DNA of 64,000 bases from Teichococcus aerophilus. GTDB lineage: Bacteria > Pseudomonadota > Alphaproteobacteria > Acetobacterales > Acetobacteraceae. Shown here in pieces: positions 17,312 to 25,179 of the stretch (the stretch's first letter is position 1; the number at the start of each line of letters is the position of its first letter). The position numbers and the translations under genes are program-made. Location of the stretch: NCBI RefSeq assembly GCF_014490485.1, contig NZ_JACTVA010000014.1, positions 30,869 to 94,868 of the forward strand, written 5' to 3'. Below the pieces are notes generated by a model. That model was not told the origin of the DNA. It worked only from the letters and a program-made list of their open reading frames with translations, and searched no databases.

Positions 17312-17511
17312 GTGAGACGATCGAACTGACGGTGCGCGGCATGGATTGCGCCCATTGCGTGCGTGCGGTGACCCAGGCCATCCAGGCCGGGGACCCGGCC
17401 GCGCAGGTGGCGGTGGACCTGGCAAGCGGCAAGGTCCGCGCCACCACCAGCCTGCCGCGCGATCGGGTGGAAACGGCGATCCGCGAGGAAGGCTACGACG
17501 TCGCTGCCTAG
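17308..17511 (+). CDS. copZ: CopZ-like copper chaperone (HMA domain)
   Basis: A 67-residue single heavy-metal-associated domain with a betaalphabetabetaalphabeta length pattern. The copper motif GMDCAHC is at residues 11-17 (Cys14, Cys17). The C-terminal half has VDLASGKV and ends AIREEGYDV, as in Atx1/CopZ proteins. It likely shuttles Cu(I) to the CopA N-terminal domains. The start overlaps the cueR stop (ATGA), making it the last gene of the copper operon. A 13-bp-stem hairpin just downstream probably ends the transcript. Confidence 0.93.
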   Translation: MSETIELTVRGMDCAHCVRAVTQAIQAGDPAAQVAVDLASGKVRATTSLPRDRVETAIREEGYDVAA

Positions 17512-17537
17512 GCCTGCGGGCTGGGCGATGGACGGTT

Positions 17538-17582
17538 GGAGAAGGAATTCCCCAGAGAAGGTGCCCGGAGAATTCCTTCTCC
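17538..17582 (+). terminator. Terminal hairpin of copper operon (reduced relative of the repeat family, copy C)
   Basis: GGAGAAGGAATTC (17538-17550) pairs perfectly with GAATTCCTTCTCC (17570-17582) around a 19-nt loop and is followed by GGCCTTTCG. Both arms contain the GAAGGAATTC core of the paired-hairpin elements, but no second unit or T tract is present. Confidence 0.6.
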
Positions 17583-17694
17583 GGCCTTTCGCCGCTTCAG
17601 CGGACGATTCGCGTTGCACGGTTTGTTCATGCTGCCCGTGGCAGAAAGAGGCGATGCAGGCTGGCGCCTTCCGCCGGCGCAAGGGCACACCGCG

Positions 17695-18258
17695 ATGACG
17701 AACGACCGCACCCCCGGCCCCGATGAAACTGGCTCCAGGGAGCCGGGCGCCGAATCTCCGCCCCCCGGCTACACTAACCGGCGTTTCACCGGCTACGGCG
17801 GCAGTGACGAGGCGACGCGGCAGCAGATGCTCCTGGAAGCGCAGGCTGCCCAGGTCAAGCAGGCGCTGACCTCCCCGGCACTGAACCCGGTCATCTCCCG
17901 CCTGCGGGAGGATCTGGACCGATTGCTGGACGCGTTGCCGGAGGACCCGGCCCCGCCACCGCCGTCCGGCGCCGAGACCAGCATGGCCCATAGCCTCGAC
18001 CACTGGTCGCTGGCCTGGCGCCAACGCGCCCTAGCGGACCTCGATGAACGCGTGGCGGAGATGAAGCAGGTCTATGTCATCCACCGGGGGGACAGCCACC
18101 GCCACCTGCTGTTCGTGGACCGCCAGGGCCGCCACATGCTGGCGGTGCAGCCGCAGGAGCCCGCCTCCGCCCTGCGCTACAACAAGCTGGCGCAGGGCAC
18201 CGAACTGAACGACCTGTACGGGCCCTTCGCCCGGCTCTCCGACACGCCCAGGGGTTAG
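17695..18258 (+). CDS. Hypothetical protein, about 187 aa
   Basis: A hydrophilic, probably cytoplasmic protein with no recognised domain. The first 45 residues are proline/glycine-rich and likely disordered, including PPPGYTNRRFTGYGG. A helical middle (about 40-80, TRQQMLLEAQAAQVKQALTS) is followed by a short Pro-rich linker. A compact C-terminal region contains DERVAEMKQVYVIHRGDSHRHLLFVDRQG and a YNKLAQGTELNDLYGPFAR end. The start at 17695 has AAGGG 9 nt upstream; in-frame starts further upstream run into the copper-operon terminator. It is a single-gene unit between the copper operon and a CoA-transferase gene. Codon usage resembles its neighbours, so I consider it real. Confidence 0.6.
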   Translation: MTNDRTPGPDETGSREPGAESPPPGYTNRRFTGYGGSDEATRQQMLLEAQAAQVKQALTSPALNPVISRLREDLDRLLDALPEDPAPPPPSGAETSMAHSLDHWSLAWRQRALADLDERVAEMKQVYVIHRGDSHRHLLFVDRQGRHMLAVQPQEPASALRYNKLAQGTELNDLYGPFARLSDTPRG

Positions 18259-18354
18259 CGGCGGGGTAAAACGGCCTCGCCGGTCCGTCAGAGGGTTTCC
18301 ACCGGGCCGGAGCGCGCTACTCTGCTCCGCGCCAGTCGGAGGAAATACAACGCC

Positions 18355-19527
18355 ATGCTGCCGCTCTCCCGCTTCACCGTGCTTGATCTCACACGCGTCC
18401 GCTCTGGCCCCACGGCCGTCCGGCAACTCGCGGACTGGGGCGCCAACGTCATCAAGATCGAGGCGCCGGAAGAAGTGGATACCGGCAAGGGCCTGGGTGG
18501 CGACGCGCTGGGGCCGGATTACCAGAATGTCCACCGCAACAAGCGCGCCATCACCCTGAACCTGAAGAAGCCGGAGGGCATTGCCGCCTTCCGCCGCCTG
18601 GTGGCGCAGGCGGATGTGGTGGTGGAGAACTACCGCCCCGACGTGAAGGCCCGGCTGGGCATCGACTACGATGCGCTGGCCGCGATCAATCCGCGCATCG
18701 TGCTGGGCAGCATCTCCGGTTTCGGCCAGGACGGCCCCTACGCCAAGCGGCCGGGCTTCGACCAGATCGCCCAGGGCATGGGCGGGCTGATGAGCGTGAC
18801 CGGCCTGCCGGGCCAGGGCCCGGTGCGGGCCGGCATTCCCGTGGCGGACCTGACCGCCGGCCTGTACTGCGCCATCGGCATCATGGTGGCGTTGCTGGAG
18901 CGGGAGCAGACCGGCAAGGGCCGCTGGGTCCATACCAGCCTGCTGGAAGCCATGGTGGCGATGATGGACTTCCAGGCCACCCGCTGGACCATGAAGCAGG
19001 ACGTGCCGCAGCAGGCTGGCAACGACCACCCGACCACCATTCCCACCGGCCTGTTCCGCACCAGCGACGGCGTCATCAACATCGCCGGCGGCGGTGGCGA
19101 GATGTGGCGCCGGATCGTCGAGGTGCTGGGCATCGAGGAAGAGGCGAAGGACCCCGATCTCGCCACCGACAAGCTGCGTGCCCAGAACCGGCAGAAGACC
19201 AACGCGGTGCTGCAGGCGCGGCTGGAGAGCGACACCTCCGCCAACTGGGTCAGCCGGTTCAACGCCGCCGGCGTGCCCTGCGGCCCGATCTATTCGATGG
19301 ACCAGGTCTTCGCCGATGAGCAGGTGAAGCATCTCGGCCTCGCTTGGCCGGTGCAACACCCGAAGCTCGGTGAGATCGAGCTGGTGCGGCCACCGATGCA
19401 GATCGCGGGGGTCGAGCCGCCGCGGGTGCCGACGCCGGAGCGCGGGCAGCACACTAGTTCCGTGCTGCGCGAATTCGGCTTCGCTTCGGAAGAGATCGAC
19501 AGCCTGCGCGCGATGAAGGTGATCTGA
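18355..19527 (+). CDS. CaiB/BaiF-family CoA-transferase
   Basis: A 390-residue class III CoA-transferase, which moves CoA from an acyl-CoA to another carboxylic acid. The N-terminus has the family LSRFTVLDLTRVRSGPTAVRQLADWGANVIKIE block. The catalytic aspartate is in PVADLTAGLY (about residue 164). NKRAITLNLKKPEG and ENYRPDVKARLGIDYDAL are further family blocks. AGGA precedes the ATG. The next gene, a D-tartrate dehydratase homologue, begins 3 bp after the stop, so both are co-transcribed and may handle the same hydroxy-dicarboxylate or its CoA ester. The acid used is unknown. Confidence 0.9.
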   Translation: MLPLSRFTVLDLTRVRSGPTAVRQLADWGANVIKIEAPEEVDTGKGLGGDALGPDYQNVHRNKRAITLNLKKPEGIAAFRRLVAQADVVVENYRPDVKARLGIDYDALAAINPRIVLGSISGFGQDGPYAKRPGFDQIAQGMGGLMSVTGLPGQGPVRAGIPVADLTAGLYCAIGIMVALLEREQTGKGRWVHTSLLEAMVAMMDFQATRWTMKQDVPQQAGNDHPTTIPTGLFRTSDGVINIAGGGGEMWRRIVEVLGIEEEAKDPDLATDKLRAQNRQKTNAVLQARLESDTSANWVSRFNAAGVPCGPIYSMDQVFADEQVKHLGLAWPVQHPKLGEIELVRPPMQIAGVEPPRVPTPERGQHTSSVLREFGFASEEIDSLRAMKVI

Positions 19528-19530
19528 CCG

Positions 19531-20715
19531 ATGCGGATTGTCTCCGTCCGCGATGGCGTCGCGCCGATCGCCAGTGACATCGCCAATGCCTATATCGATT
19601 TCTCGAAGATGACGGCCAGCATCGTGGCCGTCACGGTCGAGGATGGCAGCGGCAAGCGCGCCACCGGCTTCGGTTTCAATTCCAATGGCCGCTACGCCCA
19701 GCCAGGGCTGCTGAAGGAACGCTTCATCAACCGCCTGCTGGAGACGCCGGAGGTGGCGCTCTCCACGCCGGAAGGGACGCTCGACCCCGCCGGTGCCTGG
19801 GCGGCGATGATGAAGAACGAGAAGCCCGGCGGCCATGGCGAGCGCAGCGTCGCCGTCGGCGTGCTGGACATGGCTTTGTGGGATGCCGCGGCCAAGCTGG
19901 AGGGCGTGCCGCTCTGGAAGCTGCTGGCCGAGCGCTATCGCCAGGGCCAGGCGGATGACAGCGCCTGGATCTACGCCGCCGGCGGCTACTACTACCCCGG
20001 CAAGGGCGTGGAAGCGCTGGTCGAGGAAATGCGGCGCTACCTCGGCATGGGCTATTCGGTCGTCAAGATGAAGATCGGCGGTGCCCCCGGCACGCCGTTG
20101 CGGGACGCGCTGAAGGAAGACGTCGCGCGCATCGAGGCCGTGTTGAAGCTGCTGGGCGGCGATGGTTCACGCCTGTGCGTGGATGTGAATGGCCGCTTCG
20201 GCCTGCATGCGGCGCTGAGCTACGGCGCCGCGCTCGCCCCCTATAAGCTGCGCTGGTACGAGGAACCACTGGACCCGCTGGACTACAGCACCCACGCCGC
20301 GCTGGCCGAGCACTATGTGGGCCCCATCGCCACCGGCGAGAACCTGTTCAGCATGGTCGATGCGCGCAACCTGATCCGCCACGGTGGCCTGCGCGCCGAC
20401 CGCGATATCCTGCAATTCGACCCGGCGCTGTCCTACGGCCTGGTCGAGTATCTGCGGACGCTGGACATGCTGGTCAGCCATGGCTGGAGTCCGCGCCGCT
20501 GCGTGCCGCATGGTGGCCATCAGTTCGCGCTGAACATCGCCGTCGGGCTGGGGCTGGGCGGCAACGAAAGCTATCCGGAAGTCTTCGCACCTTTCGGCGG
20601 CTTCGCCGACGATACGCCGGTGGAAGACAGCCGTATCAAGCTGCCGGACAGCCCGGGTATCGGCTTCGAGCGGAAATCCGCGCTTTACGCCGTACTGAAG
20701 CAACTGGCCGATTAA
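19531..20715 (+). CDS. D(-)-tartrate dehydratase (enolase superfamily)
   Basis: A 394-residue enolase-superfamily enzyme. It is strongly reminiscent, along its whole length, of the characterised Bradyrhizobium D-tartrate dehydratase, which forms oxaloacetate. Shared blocks include NAYIDFSKMT, NEKPGGHGERSVAVG, YAAGGYYYPGKG and CVPHGGHQ. Active-site residues are in place: the KxK pair Lys179/Lys181 in VVKMKIGG, metal ligands Asp218, Glu244 and Glu270, and His327 in PHGGH. It is encoded 3 bp after the CaiB/BaiF gene. Together they could feed tartrate or a similar diacid to the TCA cycle. No dedicated transporter is adjacent. Confidence 0.88.
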   Translation: MRIVSVRDGVAPIASDIANAYIDFSKMTASIVAVTVEDGSGKRATGFGFNSNGRYAQPGLLKERFINRLLETPEVALSTPEGTLDPAGAWAAMMKNEKPGGHGERSVAVGVLDMALWDAAAKLEGVPLWKLLAERYRQGQADDSAWIYAAGGYYYPGKGVEALVEEMRRYLGMGYSVVKMKIGGAPGTPLRDALKEDVARIEAVLKLLGGDGSRLCVDVNGRFGLHAALSYGAALAPYKLRWYEEPLDPLDYSTHAALAEHYVGPIATGENLFSMVDARNLIRHGGLRADRDILQFDPALSYGLVEYLRTLDMLVSHGWSPRRCVPHGGHQFALNIAVGLGLGGNESYPEVFAPFGGFADDTPVEDSRIKLPDSPGIGFERKSALYAVLKQLAD

Positions 20716-20724
20716 GGCAGCATG

Positions 20725-20749
20725 GCCGCCGGCTGGCCTAGCCGGCGGC
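20725..20749 (+). terminator. Hairpin after tartrate dehydratase gene
   Basis: A perfect 10-bp stem GCCGCCGGCT / AGCCGGCGGC with a GGCCT loop lies 10 bp after the stop codon. No T run follows, so it is either a weak terminator or an mRNA 3'-end stabiliser. Confidence 0.5.
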
Positions 20750-20870
20750 GTGTGCTCTATCGGAGGCCGCGACGGTGCTCTGCGGATAGCCAAGGTGTGC
20801 CGTCCGACGAATGCCGGAAGGGAAAGGCGTTACCTGCAGTCCCTTCCGTAGAAAGCAGCCGCACCCGGCC

Positions 20871-20919
20871 AATAAAAAACGGCCTGGTTGCACGCCATAT
20901 CGGCGTGCGGCCAGACCGT
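20871..20919 (-). terminator. Rho-independent terminator of the 58-aa small gene
   Basis: Read on the minus strand, ACGGTCTGG...GCACGCC-GATAT-GGCGTGC...CCAGGCCGT forms a long two-part stem (GCACGCC at 20890-20896 with GGCGTGC at 20902-20908). It is followed directly by TTTTTTATT. This is a textbook intrinsic terminator 25 bp after the small gene's stop. Confidence 0.9.
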
Positions 20920-20943
20920 TCCAGGCTGAGGCGCTGTTGAGCC

Positions 20944-21120
20944 TCAGTAAGGGCGGTAAGAACCCAGCATGAAGGTGTTCTTGTCACCCCAGCTGTTCCA
21001 GTTGCCATTCATTTCGGCCAGCTCGGCATAGGCAGCACTCTCGCGCTCCATCCGGGCGATCTTGATCGCGTCTTCGCGGCTCTTCGGGGCACTGCGGCGA
21101 TCGATCAGCTTGCTGTCCAT
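20944..21120 (-). CDS. Small hypothetical protein, 58 aa
   Basis: A short gene that looks real: a strong AAGGAGG lies 8 nt before the ATG, and a perfect intrinsic terminator sits just after the stop. The product begins MDSKLIDRRSAPKSREDAIKIARMER, continues as a charged helix, and ends in an aromatic stretch (NGNWNSWGDKNTFMLGSYRPY). It has no signal peptide or membrane segment. I do not recognise the family. It lies downstream of rlpA on the same strand, but a 195-bp gap with AT-rich sequence suggests its own promoter. The separate promoter, strong ribosome site and strong terminator suggest high expression. Confidence 0.7.
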   Translation of the reverse strand: MDSKLIDRRSAPKSREDAIKIARMERESAAYAELAEMNGNWNSWGDKNTFMLGSYRPY

Positions 21121-21315
21121 GGTCCGGCCTCCTTGTCTGGAGTCAGAAATAGGGCAGAGCCTTGCCACATTCCAGCCTTAAATCGGGCGGGGCCGGTCAC
21201 GAAGACGCCATAATCTCAGCATTTCCGTCATGAAACGCGAACAAAATAGAAACAAAAGATGGTTTCGGGCGCTCACCTCGCCCAAATTTGGCCCTGATTA
21301 AGGCAAGGCCTCCGC

Positions 21316-21744
21316 TTAACCCGGGTTGCTGCGGCTACCCAGTGGCGTGATTTCGACCATCGCGGTCCCTTGCTGCCGCATGCCCAGCTGGGTGGCGATC
21401 TGCGGGCTGACATCCAGCACCCGGCTGCGCAGATGCGGCCCCCGATCCTGGATGGTCACCACCGCCGTGCGGCCATTCTCCAGGTTCCGCACCCGTGCGC
21501 GGGTGCCCAGTGGCAGGGTCCGGCTGGCGGCGGCGTTGGAATTGCGGTCGAACCGCTCCCCATTGGCCATGCGGCGCCCATGGAAGCGGCTGCTGTAGTA
21601 TGAAGCCCGGCCCCGTTGCGCATGGGGCGCCGCATGATGGGCCCGGGCGCCGGTCTCCCGGTGTCGTTCCCGCGCCACGGCGGGTGCGGTGGCGGCGCTG
21701 GCAGCCAACAACATGCCAATCGTGGCCCAGGTCAGGATTCTCAT
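21316..21744 (-). CDS. rlpA: RlpA-family septal ring lytic transglycosylase-like protein
   Basis: A 142-residue exported protein. A Sec signal peptide spans residues 1-24 (ending ATAPAVA-RE) and has no lipobox cysteine, so it is not an obvious lipoprotein. A short His/Ala/Arg-rich linker leads to a double-psi beta-barrel domain (about 45-137). The domain carries the family blocks ASYYSSRFHGRRMANGERFD, AASRTLPLGTRARVRNL and VTIQDRGPHLRSRVLDVS. RlpA proteins cleave or bind naked glycan strands at the septum. The SPOR domain of the E. coli protein is absent, as in many short alphaproteobacterial homologues. It is a stand-alone gene. Confidence 0.9.
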   Translation of the reverse strand: MRILTWATIGMLLAASAATAPAVARERHRETGARAHHAAPHAQRGRASYYSSRFHGRRMANGERFDRNSNAAASRTLPLGTRARVRNLENGRTAVVTIQDRGPHLRSRVLDVSPQIATQLGMRQQGTAMVEITPLGSRSNPG

Positions 21745-22011
21745 CGGGTGTGACCCCCCTTTTCCCTCCGGATCAAACTATTGAAATATATGGGGATGAC
21801 CGGCGGCTGCCGCCACCCGTCCAGACATGCGCCGGCTCGCCCGGCGAATGTGGCAGAGGAAGGTTAGGAAAACGCGGATGCCGGCTTGGGCGCCGCAAAC
21901 CCAGCTACAGCGCCAATGTCAGGTGCGACCAACCGGGCCGCATGGAGCCTGAGAGGGGAGAATCGGCCCACCCAAACTTTCCCGTGATGCCTTCGGCCGT
22001 GGAATAGGGCC

Positions 22012-22761
22012 CTAACCGGCCATGCCCAGCTTGCGCCGCATCTGGTCCCGCCGCGTGCCCTGGCGCTGCAAGGCACGCAGCCGGTCCTGCAAGGCTTCGA
22101 TGTAGTTCTGCCGGGTGCGCAGGATGTGCTGGTCCAGGATCTCGGGCAGGTCCGCGGCATCATCTCCGGCGAAGATCGCCACGATGCGCTGGTGGTCGGC
22201 GAACGATCGCGCTGGCTCGCCCTTGCTGGCGAAGGCCAAGTGCGTCCGCAAGGCGGAAACGCGGCCGAGGCACATGTCATAGGCTTCGGCCAGGTGACGG
22301 TTGCCACAATGGGCGAAGAAGGCGAGGTGAAAGGCCATGTCGGCCCGGCCGTAGAGCCGCATGTCGCCCTGCGCCTGGGCCTGAACCATGCTTTCCACCG
22401 CCGGTCGCAATTCCGCCAGCGTGGCGGCGGCGGCGCGTTGCAGGGCCAGGCTGGCGGCCTTGACCTCCAGCATCGAGCGGAACTCGCACAGCTCGGCGAT
22501 ATCGGCCTCAGTGGGGTTGAAGACGAAGGTGCCGGATTTGGGCACCACCGCTACCAGCCCCTGTGTCTGCAACAGCCGCAATGCTTCCCGCACCGGCGTG
22601 CGGCTGACGCCGAAGGCGGCGGCGAGGCCGTCCTCCGACAACGCCTCGCCCAGGTCGAACTCGGCGGAGATGATGGCGGCGCGGATGCGTTCGGCCAGCT
22701 GCGCGCCCAGGGACGGGTTCCGCTCTGCCTGACCTGCCACCCGCATCGTGCCCGTCTCCAT
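22012..22761 (-). CDS. GntR-family (FCD) transcriptional regulator
   Basis: A 249-residue FadR/FCD-type regulator. Residues about 15-80 form the winged helix, with AEFDLGEALSEDGLAAAFGVSRTPVREALRLLQTQGLV. The rest is an all-helical FCD ligand domain with metal-site-like residues (DMAFHLAFFAHCGN and SFADHQRIV). The ATG at 22761 is used; an in-frame ATG at 22746 with GGAG 8 nt upstream is equally possible. It lies downstream of an MFS permease gene on the same strand and faces the divergent SDR/PEP-mutase/peptidase unit. It therefore most likely senses the transported acid and controls that cluster. Confidence 0.9.
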   Translation of the reverse strand: METGTMRVAGQAERNPSLGAQLAERIRAAIISAEFDLGEALSEDGLAAAFGVSRTPVREALRLLQTQGLVAVVPKSGTFVFNPTEADIAELCEFRSMLEVKAASLALQRAAAATLAELRPAVESMVQAQAQGDMRLYGRADMAFHLAFFAHCGNRHLAEAYDMCLGRVSALRTHLAFASKGEPARSFADHQRIVAIFAGDDAADLPEILDQHILRTRQNYIEALQDRLRALQRQGTRRDQMRRKLGMAG

Positions 22762-22858
22762 CCATTCCCGACCTTCTTAGAGCGTCACGGCCCGGCAAGG
22801 AATCGCCGAAAGCCATGGCGCAGCCGGCGGCGCTCCCATGCCGCCGGCCGTGATCGCC

Positions 22859-24166
22859 TCAGCTGTCCCGCCGCGCCTTGAGCGACAGGCAGATGAAGCA
22901 GCCGATCACCGGGAAAACGGCCAGGGCCAACAGGGCGTAGGTGAAGCTGCCCGTCCCCTCCCGCACCCAGCCCACCAGGGACGGGCCGAAGAAGCCGCCC
23001 AGCTGGGCGAAGCCGTTGATGGCCGCCAGGCCACCGGCCGCCGCCGCGCCGGTCAGGAACTGCGTCGGCAGCGTCCAGAACACGCCAAGCGTCGCCCACA
23101 GCACGAAGGCGGAGCAGCACAACAGCACCAGCCCGATGATGGGGGAGGGGGCGAAGGCGCTGGCCGCCAGGAACAACCCCCCCAGCAGGCCGCTGAAGGC
23201 GGTGTGCAGCTTGCGCTCCCCGGTGCGGTCGGAGCTGCGGGCGATGACGATCAGGCCGATGGCGGCGAAGACGAAGGGGATGGCGGAGACCAGCCCGGTC
23301 TGCACATTGCTGAGCCCGCCGATGCTTTTCACGATCTGCGGCAGCCATAGCACGACGCCGTAGATGGCGATGCCGTTGCACATATAGACCAGCGTCAGCA
23401 GCCAGACGCGGGCATCCTTGAAGATGGCGCGGAAGTCTTCCATCCCGTGGCTGGAGACGGTGGCCTGCTCTTTGCGGAGTTCGGCGATCAGCCAGCCGCG
23501 CTCCTCGGTGCTCAGCCAGCGGCGGTCGTCTTCCGGCCGGTCGATCAGGTAGAAGAAGGTTACCACGCCGAGGATGATGGCCGGCAGGCCCTCCAGCAGG
23601 AACATCCACTGCCAGCCGGAAAAGCCCAGCCAGTCATGCGTGCCGCTGATCAGCCAGCCGGAGAGCGGGGCGCCGATGACGGAGGAGAGCACCGTGGCCG
23701 TCATGAAGCCCGCCACCGCGCGGCCACGCTCCTTCGCCGGGAACCAGTAGGTCAGATACAGCAGGATACCAGGCGCGAAGCCGGCCTCCGCCACGCCCAG
23801 CAGGAAGCGCAGGATGTAGAAGCTGGTCGGCCCTGCGGTGAAGGCCATGGCGCAGGAGATGATGCCCCACGTCACCATGATGCGCGCGATCCAGATCCGT
23901 GGCCCGACCTTGTGCAGGATCAGGTTGCTCGGCACCTCGAACGCCATGTAGCCGAGGAAGAAGATGCCGGCGCCGAAGCCGAAGATCTTCGGTGTCAGGC
24001 CGAGTTCCTCGTTCATCTGCAACGCCGCGAAGCCGACATTCACGCGGTCGAGGTAGTTGATGATGAACAGGACGAAGCAATACAGCACGATGCGAATGTA
24101 GAGCTTCTTGGTCACGCGCTCGCGGATGCCGGTCGGGGCCTCCGCGACGGTCGCTGCATAGGACAC
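22859..24166 (-). CDS. ACS-family MFS permease (tartrate/glucarate/phthalate-type)
   Basis: A 435-residue inner-membrane protein with 12 predicted helices and a central hydrophilic loop. The first helix holds NYLDRVNVGFAALQMNEELGLTPKIFGFGAGIFFLGY, characteristic of anion:cation symporters such as GarP, TtuB and phthalate permeases. I choose a GTG start at 24166 because AGGAGG lies 6 nt upstream. The in-frame ATG at 24190 would place that ribosome site inside the gene and has none of its own. The likely substrate is a small organic acid degraded by the divergent SDR and isocitrate-lyase-like enzymes. The GntR gene follows about 100 bp downstream. Confidence 0.88.
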   Translation of the reverse strand: MSYAATVAEAPTGIRERVTKKLYIRIVLYCFVLFIINYLDRVNVGFAALQMNEELGLTPKIFGFGAGIFFLGYMAFEVPSNLILHKVGPRIWIARIMVTWGIISCAMAFTAGPTSFYILRFLLGVAEAGFAPGILLYLTYWFPAKERGRAVAGFMTATVLSSVIGAPLSGWLISGTHDWLGFSGWQWMFLLEGLPAIILGVVTFFYLIDRPEDDRRWLSTEERGWLIAELRKEQATVSSHGMEDFRAIFKDARVWLLTLVYMCNGIAIYGVVLWLPQIVKSIGGLSNVQTGLVSAIPFVFAAIGLIVIARSSDRTGERKLHTAFSGLLGGLFLAASAFAPSPIIGLVLLCCSAFVLWATLGVFWTLPTQFLTGAAAAGGLAAINGFAQLGGFFGPSLVGWVREGTGSFTYALLALAVFPVIGCFICLSLKARRDS

Positions 24167-24371
24167 GCCATTCCTCCTCTTTGGCGCCATCGGCGCGGCG
24201 TCGGCGGGGCGTTTCCATGCGCGGGCATGGTGGTCCGGCATGGCCGGGCCTGTCCTGGATCATCCTCGACGCCGCGGTTTCGATAGCGGCTTGGCGCGGA
24301 CGCTAGCGGCCTTGCGTCTGGAACACAAGAACATGTATCCTAGATTGAAACTGAAGAACGAGGAGGAACCC

Positions 24372-25154
24372 ATGACTCTCCAGACCGGCGGCACCCCCGC
24401 ACCGGCACCATCCCTGGCGCCCGATGCGCTGGCGGGTTCCTGCGTCATCGTCACCGGCGGTGCCTCCGGCATCGGGCGTGCCATCGTCGATGCCGTGGTG
24501 GCGCATGGCGGCAAGGCCATCGTCTGGGACATCCAGGACGCCGCGCTGCGGGACTGCGCCGCCCGCCATGGCGATGCCGTCACCGTCGTGAAAGTGAACG
24601 TTGCCGACAGCGCTGCCGTGCGGTCGGCGGCGGCCGCCTTGCCGGACGGCTTCGCGCCGACGCATCTGGTCAACAATGCCGGGATCATCGGCAAGCTCAT
24701 GCCGCTGGCGGAGCTGGAGGCGGAGGAGATCGACCGCGTCCTCTCCATCAATCTGAAAAGCGTCCTGTACTGCACACGCGCCTTTCTCAACCACCGGGCG
24801 CCGCACCCTTATGCGTCCATCGTCAATCTCTCCTCCATCGCGGCCCGCACCGGCGGCATGCCGGGCAATGCGCTCTACGCGACCACCAAGGGCGCCATCG
24901 CGTCCCTGACCCGCGCCGCGGCGAAGGAGCTGGCGCCGGAGGTGCGCGTCAACGCACTGGCGCCCGGCATCATCGATACGCCGATCCAGGCGGACTCGCT
25001 GGGGGACCGTGCCAAGCTGGCGGAGATCGCCAAGGTCATTCCCCTGCAGCGCGTCGGCGTGGCAGAGGAAGTGGCGGCGGCGGCGCTCTGGCTGCTCTCC
25101 GGCGCCTCCGCCTATGTCACCGCCACTATCGTCGACGTCGCCGGCGGCCGCTGA
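24372..25154 (+). CDS. Short-chain dehydrogenase/reductase
   Basis: A 260-residue Rossmann-fold NAD(P)-dependent oxidoreductase. The cofactor motif is TGGASGIG, the core has LVNNAG, and the catalytic Ser-Tyr-Lys appears as NLSSIAARTG... and Y-ATT-K (LYATTKGAIAS). AGGAGGA lies 7 nt before the ATG; earlier in-frame codons run through the promoter region and are rejected. It is the first gene of a unit with a PEP-mutase/isocitrate lyase homologue (25 bp later) and an S9 peptidase. It is probably a hydroxy-acid dehydrogenase for the substrate imported by the divergent MFS permease; the exact substrate is unknown. Confidence 0.92.
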   Translation: MTLQTGGTPAPAPSLAPDALAGSCVIVTGGASGIGRAIVDAVVAHGGKAIVWDIQDAALRDCAARHGDAVTVVKVNVADSAAVRSAAAALPDGFAPTHLVNNAGIIGKLMPLAELEAEEIDRVLSINLKSVLYCTRAFLNHRAPHPYASIVNLSSIAARTGGMPGNALYATTKGAIASLTRAAAKELAPEVRVNALAPGIIDTPIQADSLGDRAKLAEIAKVIPLQRVGVAEEVAAAALWLLSGASAYVTATIVDVAGGR

Positions 25155-25179
25155 ACCAAGAACGCAGAGGAACGACAGG

